NCBI GenBank assembly: GCA_003164785.1
Contig: PLUE01000069.1
Location: 124,001 to 188,000, forward strand
Origin: Gammaproteobacteria bacterium
GTDB lineage: Bacteria > Pseudomonadota > Gammaproteobacteria > Steroidobacterales > Steroidobacteraceae
Reading direction: 5' to 3'
Length of the DNA stretch: 64,000 bases
In this document: positions 1 to 7,334 of the stretch, piece after piece
Layout: each line of letters opens with the position of its first letter
Numbering within the stretch: the first letter of the stretch is position 1
The notes under the pieces: generated by a model
Seen by the model: the letters and a program-made list of their open reading frames with translations, nothing else
The model's database searches: none
Told to the model about the DNA's origin: nothing
Position numbers and translations under genes: made by a program

Positions 1-539
1 ATCACCGAGGCTTGCGCCTTGGTCGCATCGCGTTGCAGCGTCAGCCGGAAGGGCGTGCCTTCGCCGCTGGCGGCGATGGCCACCTGGGGCCCGGGCGCGG
101 CATTGCTCGACAGGTTCTTGTCGGGGGCTTTGAGCACCACGGTTTGGGCATCCAGCTGCAGCTGGAAGGACAGACCTTTGGCCAGTTCGCGATGGCGAAA
201 TTCGCGCTCTTGATCCATCGGCATCCAGCGATCGCGCGCGGCCTGGTAGGCGACGAACCCGTAGCCGGTGGGCTCGATGCGCAGGCCGAAGTCGCGGCCT
301 TCGAGAAGGGCGCGTTCGTGCAGCATGCCGACCAACCCCTCGATGCGCCGGCTTTCTTCGTCGAGCTGCGCATCGCGGCCGGTCACGCCGACCGACAGGA
401 CCGCCAGCGAGATGACGATGCCCATGATCACCACCACCACCAGGATCTCGACCAGCGTGAACCCACGGCTGCGCGCCAGGGTGCCGGTCCCAACGACACC
501 GGTCCCCACGACGCCGGTCGCCGTGACGCCGGTCCCCAT
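1..539 (-). CDS. gspH: Type II secretion minor pseudopilin GspH (partial, 3' end beyond window)
   Basis: Minor pseudopilin of the type II secretion system; it is cleaved by prepilin peptidase and joins the tip of the periplasmic pseudopilus. The minus-strand frame is open from the ATG at 539 to the window edge (about 179 codons), and the stop lies outside. After a 26-residue leader comes the prepilin site RG|FTLVEIL, followed by a hydrophobic helix (LVVVVIMGIVISLAVLSV), then the soluble part with motifs such as GLVGMLHERALLEGRDFGL and GFVAYQ, as in the GspH family. It follows gspG after 22 bases, the usual G-H order. The leader is unusually long because it is built from four 15-bp repeats; an internal in-frame GTG could be the real start. 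No strong Shine-Dalgarno sequence is visible before the ATG. Confidence 0.85.
   Translation of the reverse strand, partial: MGTGVTATGVVGTGVVGTGTLARSRGFTLVEILVVVVIMGIVISLAVLSVGVTGRDAQLDEESRRIEGLVGMLHERALLEGRDFGLRIEPTGYGFVAYQAARDRWMPMDQEREFRHRELAKGLSFQLQLDAQTVVLKAPDKNLSSNAAPGPQVAIAASGEGTPFRLTLQRDATKAQASV
474..533 (-). repeat. Four tandem 15-bp units encoding a Thr-Gly-Val repeat in the GspH leader
   Basis: On the minus strand four consecutive 15-bp units begin ACCGG (one has the GTGTC variant) and encode TGVTA, TGVVG, TGVVG and TGTLA just before the prepilin cleavage site of gspH. The units differ at a few positions, so this is an imperfect minisatellite. Because the unit is five codons, copy-number change would keep the reading frame. 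Confidence 0.8.
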
Positions 540-561
540 GACGCACCCGGGGGCGGGCGCT

Positions 562-996
562 CTATCGTTGATCGAGGGTGGTCGTGCTGATGTCGGCGTC
601 GTAACCTTCACCGCCCTGCTTGCCGTCGCGGCCGTACGTGGTGATCTCATAATCGCGCCCGTCCGCGCCCGGACTTACATAGATGTAGAGGTTGTTCCAC
701 GGATCCTTCGGCAGCGATGGCAGGTAGCCGCCGGAACGGTAGTTGGTGATCGTCGGATCGTTGGGCTGCTTGACCAATGCCTGCAAGCCCTGCTCCGTGG
801 TGGGATACTTGAAATTGTCCAAGCGATACAGATCGAGCGCCGTCTGGATGGCGCGAATGTCGCTCTGCGCCCGGGTGACCCGGGCCTTGTCGACGTTCTC
901 GAGAATTTTCGGCACCACGAGGGCGCCGAGCACTGCGAGAATGACGACCACGACCATGATCTCGATAAGGGTAAAGCCGCTTTGGCGATTGCGCAT
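562..996 (-). CDS. gspG: Type II secretion major pseudopilin GspG
   Basis: Major pseudopilin that polymerises into the pseudopilus driving type II secretion across the outer membrane. The 144-residue product has a short leader MRNRQSG, the prepilin peptidase site G|FTLIEI with Glu5 of the mature chain, and a hydrophobic helix. The globular domain is typical of GspG: YPTTEQGLQALV, GGYLPSLPKDPWNN and the C-terminal loop DGRDYEITTYGRDGK that forms the calcium site in the family. Length matches the family. The ATG at 996 is preceded by GAGGT with 5-base spacing. gspH follows on the same strand; rrtA is divergent, 46 bases away. Confidence 0.95.
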   Translation of the reverse strand: MRNRQSGFTLIEIMVVVVILAVLGALVVPKILENVDKARVTRAQSDIRAIQTALDLYRLDNFKYPTTEQGLQALVKQPNDPTITNYRSGGYLPSLPKDPWNNLYIYVSPGADGRDYEITTYGRDGKQGGEGYDADISTTTLDQR

Positions 997-997
997 G

Positions 998-1026
998 TTG
1001 ACCTCGGAAATTCACTGAATGATACC
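998..1026 (+). promoter_or_regulatory. Possible sigma-70 promoter for rrtA
   Basis: TTGACC at 998-1003 and GATACC at 1021-1026 are separated by 17 bases and lie just upstream of the rrtA start at 1043. The -10 is a poor match, so this is only a candidate. It overlaps the untranslated leader of divergent gspG. Confidence 0.3.
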
Positions 1027-1042
1027 AAAATAGGCGGCATCG

Positions 1043-1660
1043 ATGGCTCGTGACGACGCAAATCGACTGAACCGGCTCGCGAGCATTCTACAGTGGGACC
1101 GCGGCCGTTGGATTTGGTTGCTGTTGATTTTAGTGCTCCTCGACCTGGTGTTGGGGCTTGGCGACACCCTCGGCGCGTTGCTGCGCTATGACCGCGGCGC
1201 GATTGGCGCGGGTGGTTGGTGGCGGTTGCTTACGGCCCACATCGTGCACCTGGACGTGCATCATTTGATCCTGAACGAGTTGGGGTTGGTCCTCGTGTGG
1301 TCGCTGTTCGCGGCGGATTACGATGCGGTCGAATGGCTGGTGATCGTGCTGGCCGGCGCGCTGGCGATCAGTTCGGGTCTTTGGTGGTGGAGTCCCCGTG
1401 TCGCCTGGTACGTCGGCGCGTCCGGCATTTTGCATACCGTCATGGCGGCCGGCGCGGCGCGGCATCTGATCGAGCGTGCCTGGGATCGTTGGATCCTCAT
1501 CCTCGGCCTGGGCGTCAAGCTGGCCTACGAGCAGTTCGGCGGCCACGAGCAGCCGCTCGTCGTGGTCGATGCCCACTTATATGGGGCCTTGTGTGGTTTC
1601 ATCGTTGGAGCTGCACTCTGCGGCCGGATGGTTATAATCCGCCACCGTAATAAACCCTAA
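1043..1660 (+). CDS. rrtA: Rhombosortase (rhomboid-family intramembrane serine protease)
   Basis: Rhombosortases are rhomboid-type intramembrane proteases that process proteins with a C-terminal GlyGly-CTERM sorting signal, usually type II secretion substrates. This 205-residue protein has about six hydrophobic segments, the conserved early motif LLTAHIVHLDVHHLILNE with the His/Asn oxyanion pair, the catalytic serine in GASG (Ser127) and the catalytic histidine in DAHLYG (His178). The membrane-embedded Ser-His dyad is therefore intact. It lies divergently from gspG/gspH, which fits a role with T2SS cargo. fabD begins 12 bases after its stop, so the fab operon promoter probably lies within its 3' end. 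No GlyGly-CTERM substrate is encoded in this window. Confidence 0.88.
   Translation: MARDDANRLNRLASILQWDRGRWIWLLLILVLLDLVLGLGDTLGALLRYDRGAIGAGGWWRLLTAHIVHLDVHHLILNELGLVLVWSLFAADYDAVEWLVIVLAGALAISSGLWWWSPRVAWYVGASGILHTVMAAGAARHLIERAWDRWILILGLGVKLAYEQFGGHEQPLVVVDAHLYGALCGFIVGAALCGRMVIIRHRNKP
1633..1638 (+). promoter_or_regulatory. Consensus TATAAT upstream of fabD
   Basis: A perfect -10 hexamer lies 34 bases before the fabD start, inside the last codons of rrtA. The region where a -35 is expected (CTGCAC, 16-base spacing) is weak. It could drive the fab-pab-mltG-tmk-holB operon, but it may be chance. Confidence 0.35.
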
Positions 1661-1671
1661 GGGCCCGTCGC

Positions 1672-2634
1672 ATGTCAGTTGCCTTCGTTTTTCCCGGCCA
1701 GGGCTCGCAGTCCATCGGCATGATGAGCGCCCTGGCGCAAAGCTCGCCCGTGATCGAGTCAACTTTCGCCGAAGCGTCGCAGGTGCTGGGCTACGACCTA
1801 TGGCAACGCTGCCAGACGGGTCCCGAGGAGGCGCTGAACGCCACCGAATGCACCCAGCCCGCCATGTTGACGGCCGGTGTCGCCACCTATCGGTTGTGGC
1901 TCGAGCGCGGCGGCGCCGTGCCGAACGTCATGGCGGGTCATAGCTTGGGCGAATTTACCGCACTGGTCGTCGCCGGCTGCCTGGATTTCAAGGTCGCGGT
2001 GGACCTGGTCAAGTTTCGCGCCGAGGCGATGCAGTCCGCGGTGCCGCACGGCGAGGGCGCCATGGCCGCGATCCTGGGGCTGGAGGATGCAGTGGTCGAA
2101 TCCGCGTGCGCCGAGGCGGCCGCGGGCGAGGTGGTGGAGGCGGTCAACTTCAATGCGCCCGGCCAGGTGGTCATTGCGGGCACGGAGGCGGCCGTGGCGC
2201 GCGCCATCGGATTGCTCACGGCCAAAGGGGCCCGTCGCGTCCTGCCGCTGTCGGTCAGCGTGCCGGCCCACAGCTCGCTGATGCTGCCCGCCGCCGAGAA
2301 GCTGCGCGAACGGCTGGCGGCCACGGCGGTCGCGGCGGCGGCCATCGCGGTCTACGGTGTGGACGTGAAAATTCATAGGCGTCCGGACGACATCCGTGCC
2401 GGCCTGGTCAAGCAGCTGCATACGCCGGTGTATTGGGCGGCGACGGTGCGCCGCTTGATCGCGGGCGGCGCCACGCGGCTCATCGAGTGCGGACCGGGCA
2501 AGGTGCTGACCGGTTTGAACCGGCGCGTCGACAAGAATCGTAATCTCAAAATGCTGGCGCTCGAGGATCCGCAATCCTTCGAGGATGCGCTGGCGTTGTT
2601 GCAGAGTGATGACTCAAAGGAAGCCCTATGTTGA
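1672..2634 (+). CDS. fabD: Malonyl-CoA:ACP transacylase FabD
   Basis: Transfers malonyl from malonyl-CoA to holo-ACP, supplying the elongation substrate of type II fatty-acid synthesis in the cytoplasm. The 320-residue protein starts with VAFVFPGQGSQSIGM, carries the nucleophile motif AGHSLGE (Ser91) and the catalytic histidine region SVPAHSSLM, and ends with the C-terminal family motif ECGPGKVLTGLNRR. Its length is normal for bacterial FabD. Its stop overlaps the fabG start by 7 bases, showing translational coupling. In most gammaproteobacteria plsX and fabH precede fabD; here the upstream gene is rrtA. Confidence 0.97.
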   Translation: MSVAFVFPGQGSQSIGMMSALAQSSPVIESTFAEASQVLGYDLWQRCQTGPEEALNATECTQPAMLTAGVATYRLWLERGGAVPNVMAGHSLGEFTALVVAGCLDFKVAVDLVKFRAEAMQSAVPHGEGAMAAILGLEDAVVESACAEAAAGEVVEAVNFNAPGQVVIAGTEAAVARAIGLLTAKGARRVLPLSVSVPAHSSLMLPAAEKLRERLAATAVAAAAIAVYGVDVKIHRRPDDIRAGLVKQLHTPVYWAATVRRLIAGGATRLIECGPGKVLTGLNRRVDKNRNLKMLALEDPQSFEDALALLQSDDSKEALC

Positions 2635-3362
2635 ATGGAGAAGTAGCCTTGGTGACCGGCGCGTCGCGCGGCATTGGCGCGGCCATCGCGGCGCGCCTCG
2701 CGCGCGACGGCGCGCGGGTGATCGGCACGGCGACGACCGCGGAGGGCGCCGCGCGCATCGGTGAAAGTCTCGGGCCGCTGGGCGGCCGGGGCGCCGTGCT
2801 GGACGTCACCCGCCAGGACTCGATCGATGCGCTCATTGCCGACATCGAGGCGCAGGAAGGACCCGTCGGCATCCTCTGCAACAACGCCGGAATCACCCGC
2901 GATACGCTGCTGCTGCGGATGAAGGCCGACGATTGGGATGTGGTGATGCAGACCAACCTGGCGTCGGTGTTCCGGCTGTCGAAGGCTGTGCTCCGGGGCA
3001 TGATGAAAGCGCGCAAGGGGCGCATCATCAGCATCGCGTCCATCGTCGGGCTCACCGGCAACCCGGGTCAGGCGAACTACGCGGCGGCCAAGGCGGGCAT
3101 GATCGGCTTCACGAAGTCGTTGGCCCGCGAGGTGGGGTCGCGCGGCATCACCGTCAACGTGATCGCGCCGGGGTTCATCGACACCGATATGACCCGGTCG
3201 CTGAGCGATGCGCAGAAGGAGACCTTGAACGCGCAGATCCCGCTCGCGCGCCTCGGGCAGCCGTCGGACATTGCCGCTGCGGTGGCCTTCCTGGCATCCG
3301 CCGATGCGGCGTATATCACGGGCGAAACGCTGAGCGTGAACGGCGGGATGTACATGGGCTGA
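2628..3362 (+). CDS. fabG: 3-oxoacyl-ACP reductase FabG
   Basis: NADPH-dependent reductase for the first reduction of each fatty-acid elongation cycle. This 244-residue SDR has the cofactor motif TGASRGIG near residues 10-17, the NNAG motif, a catalytic serine in SIASIVG, and the YxxxK motif with Tyr151 and Lys155. The C-terminal SVNGGMYMG is typical of FabG. It starts inside the end of fabD and is followed by acpP after a 214-base spacer. Confidence 0.97.
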   Translation: MLNGEVALVTGASRGIGAAIAARLARDGARVIGTATTAEGAARIGESLGPLGGRGAVLDVTRQDSIDALIADIEAQEGPVGILCNNAGITRDTLLLRMKADDWDVVMQTNLASVFRLSKAVLRGMMKARKGRIISIASIVGLTGNPGQANYAAAKAGMIGFTKSLAREVGSRGITVNVIAPGFIDTDMTRSLSDAQKETLNAQIPLARLGQPSDIAAAVAFLASADAAYITGETLSVNGGMYMG

Positions 3363-3576
3363 GTGGTCGGCGGGCGGCGGCCCGGGCAGTTTACGCACCC
3401 CAATTCCGGAGTTTTGTCAAGGCACCGATCGGGTGAGTGCAATCAATTGTGTGTTCACGGTAGCCGCCGCCGCCGCGTTCACATAAAATACGCGCCCTGC
3501 CGATACCGGAGGCTGGCCGCGAGCCCTTTGTCGAGCGGCAAAATTTTAATAGCTATCCCGAAAGGACACCATAACG

Positions 3577-3819
3577 ATGAGTACTGTTGAGCAGCAAGTT
3601 AAGAAGATCGTGGCCGAACAGTTGGGCGTGAAAGAAGAAGAAGTGACCAATGACGCCTCGTTCGTCGACGATCTCGGCGCAGACTCGCTGGACACGGTTG
3701 AACTGGTGATGGCGCTCGAAGAAGAGTTCGAGACCGAGATCCCGGACGAGGATGCCGAGAAGATCACCACGGTTCAGCAGGCCATCGACTACATCAATTC
3801 GCACAAAGCGAAGGCCTAA
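3577..3819 (+). CDS. acpP: Acyl carrier protein
   Basis: Small acidic carrier on which acyl chains are built; its serine is modified by 4'-phosphopantetheine. The 80-residue product has the motif [18 protein letters not shown] with Ser37 as the attachment site. AAAGGA at 3561-3566 is a good ribosome-binding site. The 214-base gap after fabG and AT-rich sequence around 3481-3550 suggest an additional promoter (TAAAAT at 3484-3489 is a candidate -10 without a convincing -35). An inverted repeat follows the stop. Confidence 0.98.
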   Translation: MSTVEQQVKKIVAEQLGVKEEEVTNDASFVDDLGADSLDTVELVMALEEEFETEIPDEDAEKITTVQQAIDYINSHKAKA

Positions 3820-3825
3820 CGGCAC

Positions 3826-3852
3826 GCCCTACGGGATCCTACCCTGTAGGGC
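3826..3852 (+). terminator. Inverted repeat between acpP and fabF (possible attenuator or processing hairpin)
   Basis: GCCCTAC at 3826-3832 pairs with GTAGGGC at 3846-3852 across a 13-base loop, immediately after acpP. There is no T-run, so it is not a classical intrinsic terminator. It could stabilise acpP mRNA or partly terminate, giving more ACP than FabF. Confidence 0.35.
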
Positions 3853-3902
3853 TGATTTGGTTCGTCTGCCATCCAAGCAAGCATTTGTTTGAGGAGTCGC
3901 CG

Positions 3903-5144
3903 TTGAGCAAACGTCGCGTCGTAATCACGGGTCTTGGTATCGTCTCACCGGTCGGCAACGACGTGGCTGCCGCGTGGTCGTCAATCCTGGCGGGGCGCAG
4001 CGGCATCGGCCCCGTGACGCGCATCGACACCTCCTCGTTCCCGACGCACTTCGGCGGCGAGATTCGCACCCTGGACATCGAGCCGTACATCAGCGTGAAG
4101 GATGCGCGCCGCATGGATGCGTTCATGCAATACGGCGTCATCGCCGGCATGCAGGCCATGCGTGACTCCGGGTTCGTGGTCACCGCGGAGAACTCCGACC
4201 GCATCGGCGTTCTCATGGGGTCGGGCATGGGCGGCCTCGAGTCCATCGAACAGACCTACGACAAATTTCTCGAGACCCATTCGCCGCGCAAGGTCTCGCC
4301 GTTCTTCATTCCCGGCAGCATCATCAATCTGGTGGCCGGCCATCTGTCGATCGCGTTCAACATGACCGGGCCCAATCTGGCCGTCGCCACCGCGTGCACG
4401 ACCTCGACCCATGCGTTGGGACTGGCGATGCGTCTGATTCAATACGGTGAAGCGGACGCCATGCTGGCCGGTGGTTCCGAGATGGCCACCTGCAACACCG
4501 GCATGAGCGGCTTCTGCCAGGCGCGGGCGCTGTCCACGCGTAACGACGATCCGCAGGGCGCGAGCCGTCCCTGGGACAAGGATCGGGACGGCTTCGTCAT
4601 GGGCGACGGCGGCGGCGCCATGCTGCTCGAAGAGTACGAGTCCGCCAAAGCGCGGGGCGCGAAGATCTATGCCGAGATCGTGGGCTTCGGCATGAGCGGC
4701 GATGCGCATCATGTGACTGCGCCGCCCGAGGACGGCGAAGGTGCGCGCAAGGCCATGTCGAAGGCGCTGATCGATGCGCAATTGAGCCCCGACAAGATCC
4801 AGTATTTGAACGCCCACGCCACCTCGACGGAATTGGGCGACCGGGCCGAGACCACCGCGATTCGCCGCACTTTCGGTGCCGCCGCGGACAAGCTCGCGGT
4901 CAGTTCGACGAAGTCCATGACCGGCCACCTGCTGGGAGCCGCCGGCGCGGTCGAAGCGATATTTTGCGTACTGGCGCTGCGCGACCAGGTGGCGCCGCCG
5001 ACGATCAATCTGGAAGAGCCCGGCGAAGGCTGTGATCTCGACTACGTGCCCAAGGTCGCACGGCAGATGCCAATCGAGTATTCATTGTCGAATTCGTTCG
5101 GGTTTGGCGGTACCAACGGTTCGCTCGTTTTCCGCCGAGTTTGA
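3903..5144 (+). CDS. fabF: 3-oxoacyl-ACP synthase II FabF
   Basis: Condensing enzyme that elongates acyl-ACP with malonyl-ACP. The catalytic set is intact: Cys165 in ATACTTSTHA, His305 in NAHATST and His342 in STKSMTGHLLGAAGA; the C-terminus has the family motif NSFGFGGTN. I chose the TTG at 3903 (MSKRRVVITGLGIV, 413 residues) because GAGGAG at 3891-3896 is correctly spaced before it and the product then starts like other FabF proteins; the TTG at 3885 would place the Shine-Dalgarno inside the gene. It lies between acpP and pabB in the fatty-acid/folate operon. Confidence 0.96.
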   Translation: MSKRRVVITGLGIVSPVGNDVAAAWSSILAGRSGIGPVTRIDTSSFPTHFGGEIRTLDIEPYISVKDARRMDAFMQYGVIAGMQAMRDSGFVVTAENSDRIGVLMGSGMGGLESIEQTYDKFLETHSPRKVSPFFIPGSIINLVAGHLSIAFNMTGPNLAVATACTTSTHALGLAMRLIQYGEADAMLAGGSEMATCNTGMSGFCQARALSTRNDDPQGASRPWDKDRDGFVMGDGGGAMLLEEYESAKARGAKIYAEIVGFGMSGDAHHVTAPPEDGEGARKAMSKALIDAQLSPDKIQYLNAHATSTELGDRAETTAIRRTFGAAADKLAVSSTKSMTGHLLGAAGAVEAIFCVLALRDQVAPPTINLEEPGEGCDLDYVPKVARQMPIEYSLSNSFGFGGTNGSLVFRRV

Positions 5145-5154
5145 GCCTCTGCAG

Positions 5155-6516
5155 TTGATCGCGCAGTTCCCGGATCTGTATCCGGGGCTGCTCGAGAGCA
5201 GCGCACCGGTCGGCACGCTGGTGTCCGGCGGCCGTTTCGATATTCTGCCGATCAGTTCCGGCGAGCGTTTGCGGCTGAGCGCCGCGCGCGGATTGTCCGG
5301 GCCGCATGCCGGTACGGCCGGGTTTTTCCGTGCGCTCGACGCGTGGTGGCGATCGCTGCGGGTGCCGAAACGCTCATCCGCGCTGCCCTTCACCGGAGGA
5401 TGGCTGTTGTACCTGGGCTACGAACTGTCCGCCGAAATCGAGCCGCGCCTGCGACTGCCGCCGAGCGACGATCCCGTCATCGGGCTCGCGGTGCGCACGC
5501 CGGCGGCGTGGATTCGCGATCGCGTCAGCCGCCAATCGTGGCTGATCGCGGAAGCCGGCGCGGAGGGGTTGCTCGATGACTTCGAGGGTCACGTGGCGCA
5601 GTTGGCCGAGGCGGCGCGGCCGGACCCGGCGCCTCACGTCGAGGTCGACGAAGAGGATCCCGCGCTGTTCGTCGCTGCCGTCACACGTGCGCTCGATTAC
5701 ATCGCCGCGGGCGACGTCTATCAGACGAACCTGTCGCGCCAATGGCGGGCGCGTTCGGATCGCCCCCTGGATCCTGTTGCCATCTATCGGAGCCTGCGCG
5801 CCGCCAACCCGAGCCCGTTCGCGGCGCTGCTGCGTGACGGCGATTTTTCCGTGATGAGTTCCTCACCCGAACGGTTGTTGTCCATTCGCGACGGACGGGT
5901 CTCGACCCGGCCGATCGCCGGCACGCGCCCGCGAGGCGGATCGCCCGCGGCCGACGCGGCTTTGATCGAATCGTTGCTGGCCAACGAAAAGGAGCGCGCC
6001 GAGCACGTGATGCTGATCGATCTCGAGCGCAACGACCTGGGCCGCGTGTGCGAGGGCGGAACGGTCGAGGTCGACGAATACATGGTCGTGGAGACCTACG
6101 CTCACGTGCATCACATCGTTTCCAATGTGAGCGGGCGGGTCCGCGAGGAGGCATCGCCGATCGACGTAATTCGGGCGTTGTTCCCCGGCGGCACGATCAC
6201 CGGCTGCCCCAAGGTTCGCTGCATGGAAGTCATCGCCGAGCTCGAGGGCACGGGTCGTGGAGCCTACACTGGTTCCCTGGGCTATCTGAATCGCGACGGC
6301 ACCTGCGACTTGAACATCCTGATCCGCACGCTCGCCGCGAATGCGGCGGGCGATGCCACGCTGACGTTTCGTGCCGGCGCCGGCATCGTGGCCGACTCCG
6401 ATGCGCTGCAGGAGCTGGCCGAAACGCGCGCGAAGGCCAAGGGCATGGTGTCCGCCCTTGCCCACGCCGCGGCGTCGGGCGTCGCGGCGTCGGGCGCCGC
6501 GGACAGCGTGCCATGA
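5155..6516 (+). CDS. pabB: Aminodeoxychorismate synthase component I (PabB-type chorismate-binding enzyme)
   Basis: Converts chorismate plus ammonia (from a PabA/TrpG glutaminase) to 4-amino-4-deoxychorismate for folate synthesis. Family motifs include GRFDIL near the N-terminus, YIAAGDVYQTNLSRQ, RPIAGTRPRG, HVMLIDLERNDLGRV, GTITGCPKVRCMEVI and the C-terminal GAGIVADSD. The start is uncertain: no ATG/GTG lies near the fabF stop, and TTG at 5155 is my choice. Position 255 in PIAGT is alanine, as in anthranilate synthase, whereas E. coli PabB has a lysine there (PIKGT). The overlapping pabC downstream argues for PabB rather than TrpE. Confidence 0.85.
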   Translation: MIAQFPDLYPGLLESSAPVGTLVSGGRFDILPISSGERLRLSAARGLSGPHAGTAGFFRALDAWWRSLRVPKRSSALPFTGGWLLYLGYELSAEIEPRLRLPPSDDPVIGLAVRTPAAWIRDRVSRQSWLIAEAGAEGLLDDFEGHVAQLAEAARPDPAPHVEVDEEDPALFVAAVTRALDYIAAGDVYQTNLSRQWRARSDRPLDPVAIYRSLRAANPSPFAALLRDGDFSVMSSSPERLLSIRDGRVSTRPIAGTRPRGGSPAADAALIESLLANEKERAEHVMLIDLERNDLGRVCEGGTVEVDEYMVVETYAHVHHIVSNVSGRVREEASPIDVIRALFPGGTITGCPKVRCMEVIAELEGTGRGAYTGSLGYLNRDGTCDLNILIRTLAANAAGDATLTFRAGAGIVADSDALQELAETRAKAKGMVSALAHAAASGVAASGAADSVP

Positions 6517-7334
6517 CCGTGTGGGTCAACGGGGTCGCGGGCGCATCGATCGATGCACTCGATCGCGGATTGCAGTATGGCGACGGCGTATTCGAGACCA
6601 TGCGGGTGCGCCGCGGCACCGTACGATTCCTGGACTATCACCTGGAGAGGCTGGCCGACGGTTGCCGACGACTCGCCATCCCGCCGCACAATCCACGACG
6701 CCTGCGGTCGGAATTGGCGCGCGTCGCCGCGGGGCGGCGCGATGCAGTATTGAAATTGATCGTCAGCCGCGGCGTGGGTCCGCGTGGCTATCGTCCGAGC
6801 GGGCGGGAAACGAGCACCCGCGTGATCTCGATCCATCCGCTGTCGCCCGCCGCCTTGGACACGGAGGATGCGCCGGCGCGTGTGCGCATGTGCCGCATGC
6901 GGCTCGGGATCAACGCGACGTTGGCGGGATTGAAGACGTTGAATCGTCTGGAATCCGTGCTGGCCCGCGCCGAATGGCAGGATGCCGGCATCTGGGAAGG
7001 CATGATGCGGGATACGGATGACTACATCGTGGGCGGCACCATGTCGAACCTGTTCGTTCGCCGCGGGTCGATCTTGATCACGCCGTTGCTGGATCGCTGC
7101 GGCATCGCGGGCGTGATGCGTCGTTGGGTCCTGCAGGAAGCCGCCGCGATGCGTTTGCGCGTCGCCGAACGGCGCATCACGTGGGACAGCCTCGCCGGCG
7201 CGCACGAGGCGTTCATGACGAATGCGGTCGTCGGGATCGTGCCGGTGGGCGTGGTGCGCCATGGGCGACTCGTCCTGCGGCTTGGCGAACGGCGCACGGC
7301 CGACGAATTGCGCAGGCGCCTGGAGTTGCTATGA
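6513..7334 (+). CDS. pabC: Aminodeoxychorismate lyase PabC
   Basis: PLP enzyme of the class IV aminotransferase fold that removes pyruvate from aminodeoxychorismate to give 4-aminobenzoate. The 273-residue protein starts MTVWVNG, has RGLQYGDGVFETMRV, the PLP-binding lysine in LKTLNRLE (Lys141) and the GGTMSNLF loop that positions the cofactor phosphate. The ATG at 6513 overlaps the pabB stop in an ATGA junction, and its own stop overlaps mltG the same way, so the genes are translationally coupled. Confidence 0.94.
   Translation: MTVWVNGVAGASIDALDRGLQYGDGVFETMRVRRGTVRFLDYHLERLADGCRRLAIPPHNPRRLRSELARVAAGRRDAVLKLIVSRGVGPRGYRPSGRETSTRVISIHPLSPAALDTEDAPARVRMCRMRLGINATLAGLKTLNRLESVLARAEWQDAGIWEGMMRDTDDYIVGGTMSNLFVRRGSILITPLLDRCGIAGVMRRWVLQEAAAMRLRVAERRITWDSLAGAHEAFMTNAVVGIVPVGVVRHGRLVLRLGERRTADELRRRLELL

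Noticed and set aside
3885-3902. TTG at 3885 as the fabF start
   Set aside because: The better ribosome-binding site GAGGAG lies downstream of it and points to TTG 3903, giving the standard FabF N-terminus.
5032-5154. Long N-terminus of pabB starting inside fabF
   Set aside because: The extra residues are out-of-frame reading of the fabF end and are not chorismate-enzyme-like; a start close to the fabF stop is more likely.
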